Shown: positions 1 through 5,707 of the stretch, piece by piece | How the letters are laid out: the number at the start of each line of letters is the position of its first letter | Position numbering within the stretch: the stretch's first letter is position 1 | Source: an uncultured Actinomyces sp. | GTDB taxonomy: Bacteria > Actinomycetota > Actinomycetes > Actinomycetales > Actinomycetaceae | Assembly: GCA_915069725.1 (NCBI GenBank) | Contig: CAJZFF010000127.1 | Span: forward strand, 1 to 6,027 | Length of the DNA: 6,027 nt | Direction: 5' to 3' | Notes under the pieces: model-generated | The model's database searches: none | Told to the model about the DNA's origin: nothing | Seen by the model: the letters and a program-made list of their open reading frames with translations, nothing else | Made by a program: the position numbers and the translations under genes

Positions 1-322
1 CCATCGCGGTCCCCATGACCTGGGCGACCCCGATGACCGAGCGCAGGTTGTCCTGCACGAAGACCCTCTCGATGGAGACCACCGACGGGCCCAGGCGGGC
101 GATCCAGTCCTCAATGGCCTCCGTGATGGTCAGCAGCCTCAGCTCGGGGCTCTGGGAAGGCGGCGTGCGAACCACGCCGACCTCCACGAGGCGCACCTGA
201 CGGCGCGGGTCGACATCGACGCATCCCAGACCGCAGCGGGTCAGTCCGGGATCGATTCCCAGGATCCGCTGCTGGGCGACGACGGCGCGAGCCGAGCGCG
301 ACCGGGGTGCGGCGAGGTCCAG
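1..322 (-). CDS. ruvC: Holliday junction resolvase RuvC, N-terminal part (gene runs off the window edge)
   Basis: RuvC is the endonuclease that nicks two opposing strands of a Holliday junction, working with the RuvAB branch-migration motor in recombinational repair. The 107 visible residues carry the RNase-H-like signature: GIDPGLTRCG at about residues 22-31 with the first catalytic Asp at 24, then SIERVFVQDN at 83-92 with the catalytic Glu at 85, followed by SVIGVAQVMG. These match E. coli D7 and E66 with a roughly 17-residue N-terminal extension. The two later catalytic Asp residues lie beyond the edge. No ATG, GTG or TTG occurs in this frame between the upstream in-frame stop at 524-526 and the GIDPG motif. 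The best start is therefore CTG at 322-320, eight bases after a GAGGA located in the 3' end of yebC. The gap to the yebC stop is 4 bases, which suggests translational coupling. Identity is near certain; the start is an inference. Confidence 0.93.
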   Translation of the reverse strand, partial: MDLAAPRSRSARAVVAQQRILGIDPGLTRCGLGCVDVDPRRQVRLVEVGVVRTPPSQSPELRLLTITEAIEDWIARLGPSVVSIERVFVQDNLRSVIGVAQVMGTAM

Positions 323-326
323 GGGC

Positions 327-1091
327 TCAGTCCTCGTCGCCGGCGAACTCGGCGGCCACCTCCGGGCTGAGGTCCACCGAGGTGTAGACGTTCTGGACGT
401 CGTCGGAGTCCTCCAGGGCGTCGATGAGGCGGAAGACCTTGCGTGCGCCCTCGACGTCGACCTCCACCTTGGTTCCGGCGACGAACTGGACCTCGGCGGA
501 GTCGTAGTCCATTCCCGCTTCCGTCAGAGCGGTACGCACGGCGACGATGTCACCGGGCTCGGAGTAGATCTCGAAGGACTCGCCCATGTCCTCAACCTCC
601 TCGGCGCCGGCGTCCAGGACGGCCATGAGGATGGAGTCCTCGTCCACGCCGTCGGCCTTGGCGACCTCGACGACGCCCTTGCGGGTGAAGTTGTAGGCCA
701 CCGAGCCGGGGTCGGCCAGGTTGCCGCCGTTACGGGAGAAGGCCACGCGCACGTCGGAGGCGGCCCGGTTGCGGTTGTCGGTGAGGCACTCGACGAGGAA
801 GGCGACCCCGCCGGGGCCGTAGCCCTCGTACATGATGGTCTGCCAGTCGGCACCACCGGCCTCCTCGCCGCTGCCGCGCTTGACGGCGCGCGTGATGTTG
901 TCCGCCGGCACGGAGTTCTTCTTGGCCTTCTGGATGGCGTCGAACAGAGTGGGGTTACCGGTGGGGTCACCACCGCCGGTGCGGGCGGCGACCTCGATGT
1001 TCTTGATGAGACGTGCGAAGAGCTTGCCGCGCTTGGCGTCGATGGCGGCCTTCTTGTGCTTGGTGGTGGCCCACTTGGAGTGACCCGACAT
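327..1091 (-). CDS. yebC: YebC/PmpR/TACO1-family protein (translation factor / putative regulator)
   Basis: This 254-residue protein has the usual length and hallmarks of the YebC/TACO1 family. The near-invariant start [20 protein letters not shown] is followed by [17 protein letters not shown] in the N-terminal helical domain, then YEGYGPGG (88-95), LTDNRNR (103-109) and [13 protein letters not shown] (224-236). Members were long annotated as DNA-binding transcriptional regulators (PmpR in Pseudomonas). The mitochondrial TACO1 work and more recent bacterial work favour a ribosome-associated role that relieves stalling, for example at proline-rich stretches; which role applies here cannot be read from sequence. 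The start is ATG at 1091-1089 with AAGGAG five bases upstream (1102-1097). It lies 44 bases after pdxT and directly before ruvC, the standard neighbourhood in actinobacteria. The acidic C-terminus ends in GDED. Confidence 0.97.
   Translation of the reverse strand: MSGHSKWATTKHKKAAIDAKRGKLFARLIKNIEVAARTGGGDPTGNPTLFDAIQKAKKNSVPADNITRAVKRGSGEEAGGADWQTIMYEGYGPGGVAFLVECLTDNRNRAASDVRVAFSRNGGNLADPGSVAYNFTRKGVVEVAKADGVDEDSILMAVLDAGAEEVEDMGESFEIYSEPGDIVAVRTALTEAGMDYDSAEVQFVAGTKVEVDVEGARKVFRLIDALEDSDDVQNVYTSVDLSPEVAAEFAGDED
331..335 (-). promoter_or_regulatory. Ribosome binding site supporting a CTG start of ruvC
   Basis: GAGGA on the minus strand lies inside the last codons of yebC, eight bases upstream of CTG 322-320. 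It is the only good Shine-Dalgarno match ahead of the conserved RuvC N-terminus. It decides the choice of CTG in the absence of any standard start codon. Confidence 0.55.
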
Positions 1092-1135
1092 AAGTGCTCC
1101 TTGGGAGTCGATACTGAGGGCGCTGCCGGACCTGC

Positions 1136-1873
1136 TCAGGCCCGGCGCGTCACCATGGAGACGAAGACGTCGTGGACCCGGTGGTCACCCCCGACCTCCG
1201 GATGGAAGGACGTGGCGAGCAGGGACCCTTGACGAACCGCAACGATCCTACCGCCGTCGGCCCCACCGACCCCAGCCGCACGTCCGGCGCGGGTCGTGGC
1301 GAGGATCTCGACGCCCGTGCCCACCTCCTCCACCCAGGGGGCCCGGATGAAGACGGCGCGCAGCGGTCGGTTTGGCCCCGCGCCGAGCACCGGGGCGACG
1401 AGGTCCTCCTCGTAGGAGTCCACCTGTCGGCCGAAGGCGTTGCGGCGCACGGTCATGTCGATGCCACCCAGGAAGGCCTGGCCCGCTTGAGCCCCCTCGA
1501 CGCGGTCGGCCAGCATAATCATCCCGGCGCAGGACCCGTAGGCGGGCAGGCCCGCGCCGATGAGCTCGCGCAGGGGCGCGAGCATCTCGAAGGCGACCAG
1601 CAGCGTGCTCATGGTGGTCGACTCCCCTCCGGGGATAACCAGACCGTCAAGCCGGTGGCCGGGGGCCTCACCCAGATCGGCGGCGCGGCGCACCACGACG
1701 GGGCGTGCTCCGGCCGCCTCGAGGGCCAAGGAGTGCTCGCGCACGTCGCCCTGAAGGGCGAGGATCCCGATCGTGGGGCGGGAGTCGGGCGCTGCGAGCG
1801 CGGGGAAGAGCGCCCGGGGGTGGCGGGCGTCCATCGTGTGGGCCGGGCGGTGGGCGTGGCTCGGGTCGGTCAT
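1136..1873 (-). CDS. pdxT: Pyridoxal 5'-phosphate synthase glutaminase subunit PdxT
   Basis: PdxT is a class I (triad) glutamine amidotransferase that hydrolyses glutamine and channels ammonia to PdxS for PLP synthesis. The 245-residue protein shows [11 protein letters not shown] (37-47), the oxyanion-forming PGGEST (81-86), the nucleophile Cys115 in GSCAGM, the conserved [13 protein letters not shown] (143-155), and the His224/Glu226 pair in SFHPEV, so the catalytic triad is complete. The conserved core starts near residue 34, later than in typical PdxT proteins. The first 33 residues are an unusual His/Ala/Pro-rich extension. The ATG at 1873 is nevertheless supported by AAGGAG four bases upstream, and the internal Met14 has no ribosome binding site. 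The gene starts 9 bases after the Nudix stop codon, whose TGA is embedded in TGAAGGAG, so translation is probably coupled. Confidence 0.97.
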   Translation of the reverse strand: MTDPSHAHRPAHTMDARHPRALFPALAAPDSRPTIGILALQGDVREHSLALEAAGARPVVVRRAADLGEAPGHRLDGLVIPGGESTTMSTLLVAFEMLAPLRELIGAGLPAYGSCAGMIMLADRVEGAQAGQAFLGGIDMTVRRNAFGRQVDSYEEDLVAPVLGAGPNRPLRAVFIRAPWVEEVGTGVEILATTRAGRAAGVGGADGGRIVAVRQGSLLATSFHPEVGGDHRVHDVFVSMVTRRA

Positions 1874-1877
1874 CGGG

Positions 1878-1883
1878 CTCCTT
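1878..1883 (-). promoter_or_regulatory. Shine-Dalgarno of pdxT overlapping the stop codon of the Nudix gene
   Basis: AAGGAG on the minus strand is four bases from the pdxT ATG. Its first A is the last base of the upstream TGA stop, giving TGAAGGAG. Ribosomes finishing the Nudix gene would terminate on the pdxT initiation site. This arrangement fits stop-start coupling and fixes the upstream pdxT start despite the extended N-terminus. Confidence 0.8.
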
Positions 1884-2536
1884 CAGGTGCTGGGGTCGCA
1901 GTGACGGGGAGGGTTGCTCGAGAGCTCGGCCAGGACCTCGTGGTCCACCGGATCGGTCAGGTCGAGGCACCGGCCGTTCCAGCCCGAGGCGAGCTCCGCC
2001 AGGATCTCGGGCAGGCGCACCGGGTAGATCTCCTGACCCCGCTGCTGGGCGGCCTGCAGCTTCTCCGCACTCCACCACGAGATGGAGTCGACGACGTCGC
2101 GCTCCAGACACGTCCATCCGTCCTTCCTGACCGGGCGCCGGGTCGGCAGGTGCAGGAGGAAGAAGATCTCGTCCTGGCGGCACGTGACCGAGGCGAAGCG
2201 GAAGATCGCCTCGCGGTGAGCGATGGGCCCCTCCAGGTCCTCCGGGGCGACCTCGATCCCGGACTCCTCGACCAGCTCACGCACGGCCCCGGCGCGAGGG
2301 TCCTCATCGCTGTGGAGTCCTCCTCCCGGGGTGAAGATCCACCTGTGATCCGGGTCCGCGGCGTCGTGCCCCACCAGCAGCAGCACCTCGCTGTCCTGGG
2401 TCACGGCCAGAACCCGGGCGGCCGTCCTGAAGGGCAGGCCGTCCTCCCCCAGGCTCCACTCGGCGGCGTCGAGGTGCTGGTCCCAGTCCTCGGGGACCAG
2501 CACCGGGTGACGTCCATCGACCAGGGAGCCGGTCAC
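1883..2536 (-). CDS. Nudix hydrolase encoded between pdxS and pdxT
   Basis: This 217-residue protein has one Nudix fold domain, roughly residues 36-160. The Nudix box is a perfect GX5EX7REUXEEXGU: Gly72, Glu78, Arg86-Glu87, Leu88, Glu90-Glu91, Gly93, Ile94, so all metal-binding glutamates are present. The family hydrolyses nucleoside diphosphates linked to another moiety (NDP-sugars, ADP-ribose, dinucleotides, oxidised nucleotides). The substrate cannot be assigned from sequence. The first 35 residues and a C-terminal segment of about 45 residues extend the core. The start is a GTG whose GTGA overlaps the pdxS TGA by four bases. There is no convincing Shine-Dalgarno, which suggests reinitiation by ribosomes leaving pdxS. 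The position between the two PLP-synthase subunits implies co-expression with them, and a link to vitamin B6 or its pentose/triose phosphate precursors is a speculation worth testing. A GTG at codon 12 is a less likely alternative start. Confidence 0.93.
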   Translation of the reverse strand: MTGSLVDGRHPVLVPEDWDQHLDAAEWSLGEDGLPFRTAARVLAVTQDSEVLLLVGHDAADPDHRWIFTPGGGLHSDEDPRAGAVRELVEESGIEVAPEDLEGPIAHREAIFRFASVTCRQDEIFFLLHLPTRRPVRKDGWTCLERDVVDSISWWSAEKLQAAQQRGQEIYPVRLPEILAELASGWNGRCLDLTDPVDHEVLAELSSNPPRHCDPST

Positions 2537-3435
2537 CAGCCGCGTTCCGCCAGGCGGTGGGGCTCGGGGATCTCGTCGACATTGATCCCCACCATCGCCT
2601 CGCCCAGTCCGCGCGAGACCTCGGCGATGACGTCGGGGTCGTCGAACTGCGCGGTGGCGCGCACGATGGCGGCGGCACGCTTAGCGGGGTCACCGGACTT
2701 GAAGATGCCCGAGCCCACGAAGACGCCCTCGGCCCCCATCTGCATCATCATGGCGGCGTCGGCCGGGGTGGCGATGCCACCGGCGGTGAACAGCACGACT
2801 GGCAGGTGGCCGGTGCGGGCGACCTCGGCGACGAGCTCGTAGGGGGCGGCGAGCTCCTTGGCTGCCACGTAGAGCTCGTCCTCGGGCAGCGAGGTCAGGC
2901 GACGGATCTCATCGCGGATCGTGCGCATGTGGGTCACTGCGTTGGAGACGTCCCCGGTTCCGGCCTCACCCTTGGAGCGGATCATGGCCGCGCCCTCGGT
3001 GATACGGCGCAGCGCCTCACCGAGGTTGGTGGCTCCGCACACGAAAGGAACGGTGAAGGACTGCTTGTCGATGTGGTGGGCGTAGTCGGCCGGGGTGAGG
3101 ACCTCGGACTCGTCGATGTAGTCCACGCCGAGGCTCTGGAGCACCTGGGCCTCCACGAAGTGACCGATGCGGGCCTTGGCCATGACCGGGATGGAGACCG
3201 CCTCGATGATGCCGGTGATGAGGTCGGGGTCGCTCATGCGGGCGACGCCGCCCTGGGCTCGGATGTCGGCGGGGACGCGCTCGAGCGCCATGACGGCGAC
3301 GGCTCCTGCGTCCTGGGCGATACGGGCCTGCTCGGGCGTGACGACGTCCATGATGACGCCTCCCTTGAGCATGTCCGCCATGCCTCGTTTGACGGTGAGG
3401 GTGCCGGTGCTGGGAGTGGTCTGCTCTGTACTCAA
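2533..3435 (-). CDS. pdxS: Pyridoxal 5'-phosphate synthase subunit PdxS
   Basis: PdxS is the (beta/alpha)8-barrel synthase that condenses ribose 5-phosphate, glyceraldehyde 3-phosphate and ammonia from PdxT into PLP. From a TTG start it is 300 residues, the family norm. [18 protein letters not shown] contains Asp30 (Asp24 in the Bacillus numbering). [13 protein letters not shown] holds Lys87, the imine-forming lysine equivalent to Lys81. [10 protein letters not shown] holds Lys155, equivalent to Lys149. [14 protein letters not shown] and VFVGSGIF form the phosphate-binding end, and the protein closes with the family-like tail HRLAERGW. An in-frame GTG at 3471 would add 12 residues. TTG at 3435-3433 is preferred because GGAGG lies seven bases upstream and the 12-residue extension is Arg/Pro-rich and looks like leader sequence. 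Its stop codon overlaps the Nudix GTG start. It is the first gene after a 163-base gap, so it probably has its own promoter. Confidence 0.98.
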   Translation of the reverse strand: MSTEQTTPSTGTLTVKRGMADMLKGGVIMDVVTPEQARIAQDAGAVAVMALERVPADIRAQGGVARMSDPDLITGIIEAVSIPVMAKARIGHFVEAQVLQSLGVDYIDESEVLTPADYAHHIDKQSFTVPFVCGATNLGEALRRITEGAAMIRSKGEAGTGDVSNAVTHMRTIRDEIRRLTSLPEDELYVAAKELAAPYELVAEVARTGHLPVVLFTAGGIATPADAAMMMQMGAEGVFVGSGIFKSGDPAKRAAAIVRATAQFDDPDVIAEVSRGLGEAMVGINVDEIPEPHRLAERGW

Positions 3436-3442
3436 TCGTGGT

Positions 3443-3447
3443 CCTCC
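3443..3447 (-). promoter_or_regulatory. Ribosome binding site supporting a TTG start of pdxS
   Basis: GGAGG on the minus strand lies seven bases before TTG 3435-3433. It is the strongest ribosome-binding match in the leader and sits inside the reading frame that would extend to the GTG at 3471. It therefore argues for the shorter, TTG-initiated PdxS. Confidence 0.7.
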
Positions 3448-3498
3448 GGCCGTGAGCCGCGGCCGCCGCACGGGGTCGGCCGCAACGTCTCTGAGATA

Positions 3499-3515
3499 AT
3501 GCTGACGCCCAGCAT
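3499..3515. repeat. 17-bp dyad (6-bp perfect inverted repeat, 5-bp spacer) upstream of pdxS
   Basis: ATGCTG-N5-CAGCAT is a perfect 6-bp inverted repeat centred at 3507. The right arm is part of the 8-bp palindrome AGCATGCT (3511-3518). It lies about 70 bases upstream of the pdxS TTG in the only sizeable intergenic gap. It partly overlaps the -10-like TAGCAT. It could be an operator for a dimeric regulator or a small hairpin in the leader; there is no U-tract, so it is not a standard terminator. A chance occurrence cannot be excluded. Confidence 0.4.
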
Positions 3516-3519
3516 GCTA
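3514..3519 (-). promoter_or_regulatory. Candidate -10 element for the pdxS-nudix-pdxT block
   Basis: TAGCAT fits the loose actinobacterial TANNNT -10 consensus and lies within the 163-base gap between prsW and pdxS. It would put the transcription start near 3507, giving a leader of about 70 bases. There is no good TTGACA-like -35 at 16-19 bases, so this is only a position-supported guess. A second, weaker candidate (CATTAT, 3501-3496) lies just downstream. Confidence 0.25.
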
Positions 3520-3598
3520 CCGCGCGTCTGCGCAACCGTCCCCGGTGCTCACGCTGCGAGACCCGAGCCGTGGATAGTCGTCCGGCTGCTACCGCCCC

Positions 3599-4903
3599 CT
3601 ACCCGGCCCCCAGGAAGGATCGGCGCGCCGAGCTGATCCGGTCGAGCAGCTCGGTCTCCTTGACGGACAGCTCGCCCAGATCGTGACTGTCCACCGCCTG
3701 CTGGCGCAGCTGGGCAAGCTCCGCAGCACCTTTCTGGAAGGTGTTCATGGCCGCTGCGGCCTGCAGCCCCCTGGTGGCGGCCCATCGTCTGCCCGACCGG
3801 CGCCCCGCGCCGGTGGTGAGCATCTGGACCTCGGCCGGGGAGAACCAGCCGGCGTGGGCGTAGTCCTCCAGCCCGCGGCGCATCGACCGGCGCTCACTCC
3901 AACGCAGCCACGAGACCAGTCCGGCGCACAGAGCGTAGAAGGGGAACTGAAGCAGCAGATACACCCCGAAGTTCGCGGCAACGAAGCCGTTCCAGGTCGC
4001 GTGAAGGAGGATCGCACCGACCAGACCAACAGGAGCCATCCACGCCCAGGCGTACTGAGACCGCCGGCGGGAAGAGACGCCGATGGCCACTCCGGTGCAG
4101 GAGGTGAAGGTCAGGTGGGCAAACGGGGACAGGACCCCTCGCATGACGAAAATCGTCCCCACGTACTCCCACCCCTGAACGAAGTATAGGATGTTCTCAA
4201 CGAAGGCGAAGCCTGCAGCAGTGAACGCCGCATACACGACCCCATCGATCGTCCCATTGATCGTGCGGCGCCAGATGAGGAAGACGAACAGGACGCCCAG
4301 TCCCTTGGTCAGCTCCTCCACCAGAGGCGCTGAAATCACGCCGGCCGTATCCGGGTCCCCCATGGCCTCGGTGATGACCCGAGCCACCCAGCCGTTGACC
4401 ACCAAGGAGCACAGGGTGGACACGCTCGTCCCCCACAGGAACGCCACCAGGAGCGTAACCACCGTGAACACACCGGGAGGCCTGGGCTCCCAGCGGACGT
4501 ACCAGAAGACTCCCGCGAGCAGCATCGTGACCACCAGCACCCCGCCCAAAGGGATGAGCGCCAGCAGAAACGACGGAAGCACGACCGGACCGAAATCGTC
4601 TCGAAGCCCTGAGAAGAAGTACACGGTGAGCATCGAGAACAGAACGATCGCGGTCAGCATGACGATCGCCCCGACCCTCGCAGGAATAGCCGGCGGGATG
4701 AGGGAGGCCACCTGCTCGTGCTGCTGCTGTCGGCCATCCTCAGGATCCGTGGCCCGCGACGGAGGCGTGCCCTGAGAGTCACGATGCACCTGATACCGCT
4801 GCCCGACTCCGGGAAGGGGGCCGGAGTCGGCTGGGGTCTGCGGCAGGGCGCTGGAGCGCCGGTATCCGGGACGGGGAGCCCAGGGACTGGGGGGCATGCT
4901 CAT
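3599..4903 (-). CDS. PrsW-family intramembrane metalloprotease
   Basis: This 434-residue multipass membrane protein shows the PrsW glutamic-type/metalloprotease motifs within hydrophobic segments: PLVEELTKG with Glu196-Glu197 and Lys200, GFAFVENILYF with Glu236, SPFAHLTF with His263, and LLHATWNGF with His301. Eight or so membrane segments span roughly residues 75-333. A Pro/Gln-rich, hydrophilic N-terminal tail of about 75 residues precedes them. A cytosolic C-terminal tail of about 100 residues follows, with SPAEVQML and an FQKGAAELAQLRQQ helix. In Bacillus subtilis PrsW makes the first cut in the anti-sigma factor RsiW; the substrate here is unknown and no anti-sigma or sigma gene is in the window. 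The start at 4903 was chosen over an in-frame upstream start at 4972 because GAGGTG lies five bases ahead and the longer version would overlap the preceding gene. Local GC is lower than in the neighbouring pdx genes. Confidence 0.92.
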   Translation of the reverse strand: MSMPPSPWAPRPGYRRSSALPQTPADSGPLPGVGQRYQVHRDSQGTPPSRATDPEDGRQQQHEQVASLIPPAIPARVGAIVMLTAIVLFSMLTVYFFSGLRDDFGPVVLPSFLLALIPLGGVLVVTMLLAGVFWYVRWEPRPPGVFTVVTLLVAFLWGTSVSTLCSLVVNGWVARVITEAMGDPDTAGVISAPLVEELTKGLGVLFVFLIWRRTINGTIDGVVYAAFTAAGFAFVENILYFVQGWEYVGTIFVMRGVLSPFAHLTFTSCTGVAIGVSSRRRSQYAWAWMAPVGLVGAILLHATWNGFVAANFGVYLLLQFPFYALCAGLVSWLRWSERRSMRRGLEDYAHAGWFSPAEVQMLTTGAGRRSGRRWAATRGLQAAAAMNTFQKGAAELAQLRQQAVDSHDLGELSVKETELLDRISSARRSFLGAG

Positions 4904-4907
4904 GGAA

Positions 4908-5675
4908 TCACCTCGGTTGCACCTCGTCGTCGCGCTCGGGCGGCGCCTCAGGGGTGGTGTCGTCGTCGGCATCGAAGGTCTGGGGCATGGGCGCGTGCCC
5001 AGCCAGGTGGCACATCCGGACGAGCGGCCGTGCCCTGAGGGCCTGGGCCTCGCTGACGTGGGTGTTGTGGAACCTGCGGGCCAGAACCAGGCGGGAGCAG
5101 GCCCGGTCCAGGCGGTTGAGCGCGGGCAGGCTCAGCGGGTCGGCGGACAGCTCGTGGCGCGCGGGCTCGCAGACCACCGTTCGCAGGACCCGGCTGAGAT
5201 CGGACTCGATGAGGGCCCGACTGCGAGTGGTCGGCACGGTGAGCGCTGCGCCACCGGGAGCAGGAGGAGGATGGGGAGTGCTCCCAAGAGGCGCGGAGGT
5301 GTCCAGGCCGTCGTCGACGATAGGCCCCTCGGCATCCAGCGCCTCGCGAGCGGCCCTGCTGAGCAGCAGTCCGGAGGCCGGATCCAGGGCCGGGACGGTG
5401 GCCAGCTCCGCCGCGGCCTCGGCCCGGTGAACGAGCTGGGCCTCAAGCGTGGCCCGAGCGCCCAGCACCTGCCGGTGCAGCCGGTCCACCCGCACTGCCC
5501 TGGCGTAGAGCGCCCACCCTGCGGTCACGGCCAACCCGACCAGCAGCACGACGATGCTCCACATCGGCGCCGTCATCACACTAGACCCTGTGGAGGACAG
5601 TGCCGGTAAGGCCGTGGCCGCACCGGCCGGGGTATCAACGGCCTGCGTCACGGCCGTCGTCATGCTTGCTGCCAT
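4908..5675 (-). CDS. LemA-like single-pass membrane protein downstream of pimA
   Basis: The 255-residue product has a short Ala/Thr/Ser-rich N-terminus and one strong membrane segment at about 39-60 (SIVVLLVGLAVTAGWALYAR). Arg-rich sequence follows the segment, so the positive-inside rule predicts the N-terminus outside and the body in the cytosol. RVDRLHRQVLGARATLEAQL (62-81) is a predicted helix. A low-complexity, Pro-rich linker (about 115-150) leads to a second helical block. There, RLVLARRFHNTHV and the following segment to APMPQTFD (about 195-235) resemble the LARRxYN...FE ending of LemA proteins. The tail (236-255) is very acidic. Function is unknown. Position directly after pimA and four bases before prsW suggests an envelope role. 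The start at 5675 has GAGGA seven bases upstream; Met34 or Met38 are possible but weaker starts. The LemA relation is by motif only. Confidence 0.75.
   Translation of the reverse strand: MAASMTTAVTQAVDTPAGAATALPALSSTGSSVMTAPMWSIVVLLVGLAVTAGWALYARAVRVDRLHRQVLGARATLEAQLVHRAEAAAELATVPALDPASGLLLSRAAREALDAEGPIVDDGLDTSAPLGSTPHPPPAPGGAALTVPTTRSRALIESDLSRVLRTVVCEPARHELSADPLSLPALNRLDRACSRLVLARRFHNTHVSEAQALRARPLVRMCHLAGHAPMPQTFDADDDTTPEAPPERDDEVQPR
4909..4914 (-). promoter_or_regulatory. Shine-Dalgarno of prsW containing the stop codon of the upstream gene
   Basis: GAGGTG on the minus strand is five bases before the ATG at 4903. The LemA-like gene's TGA (4910-4908) is embedded in GAGGTGA, only four bases from the prsW start. 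This fixes the prsW start and points to coupled translation of the two membrane proteins. Confidence 0.8.
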
Positions 5676-5707
5676 GGTCGGTTCCTCATCACTCCTGAGA
5701 TCAGCTG

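Noticed and set aside
1172..2842. A 556-codon plus-strand open frame antisense to pdxT, the Nudix gene and the end of pdxS
   Set aside because: It runs across three well-recognised minus-strand genes. Its translation is low-complexity Gly/Arg/His/Val-rich with no recognisable domain. Long antisense frames are expected where third codon positions are strongly G/C.
3496..3501. CATTAT as an alternative pdxS -10 element
   Set aside because: It lacks the first T of TANNNT and has no suitable -35 partner at 16-18 bases. It is weaker than TAGCAT, which is itself only tentative.
3544..3563. Imperfect hairpin (GGT-CTC / GAG-ACC with a bulge) downstream of prsW, considered as a terminator
   Set aside because: The stem is short and bulged and no T-run follows on the minus strand, so a rho-independent terminator is not supported.
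2557..3636. A 359-codon plus-strand open frame antisense to pdxS
   Set aside because: It mirrors PdxS codons and gives Gly/Asp/His-rich repetitive protein without a known fold. It is a shadow of the conserved gene on the other strand.
4904..4972. Upstream in-frame start for prsW at 4972
   Set aside because: It would overlap the preceding gene by 65 bases and adds an Arg/Thr-rich segment. The ATG at 4903 has a GAGGTG at the right distance.
4896..5609. A 237-codon plus-strand open frame opposite the LemA-like gene
   Set aside because: The minus-strand frame has a ribosome binding site, a membrane segment, tight coupling to its neighbours and LemA-like motifs. The plus-strand product shows none of these.
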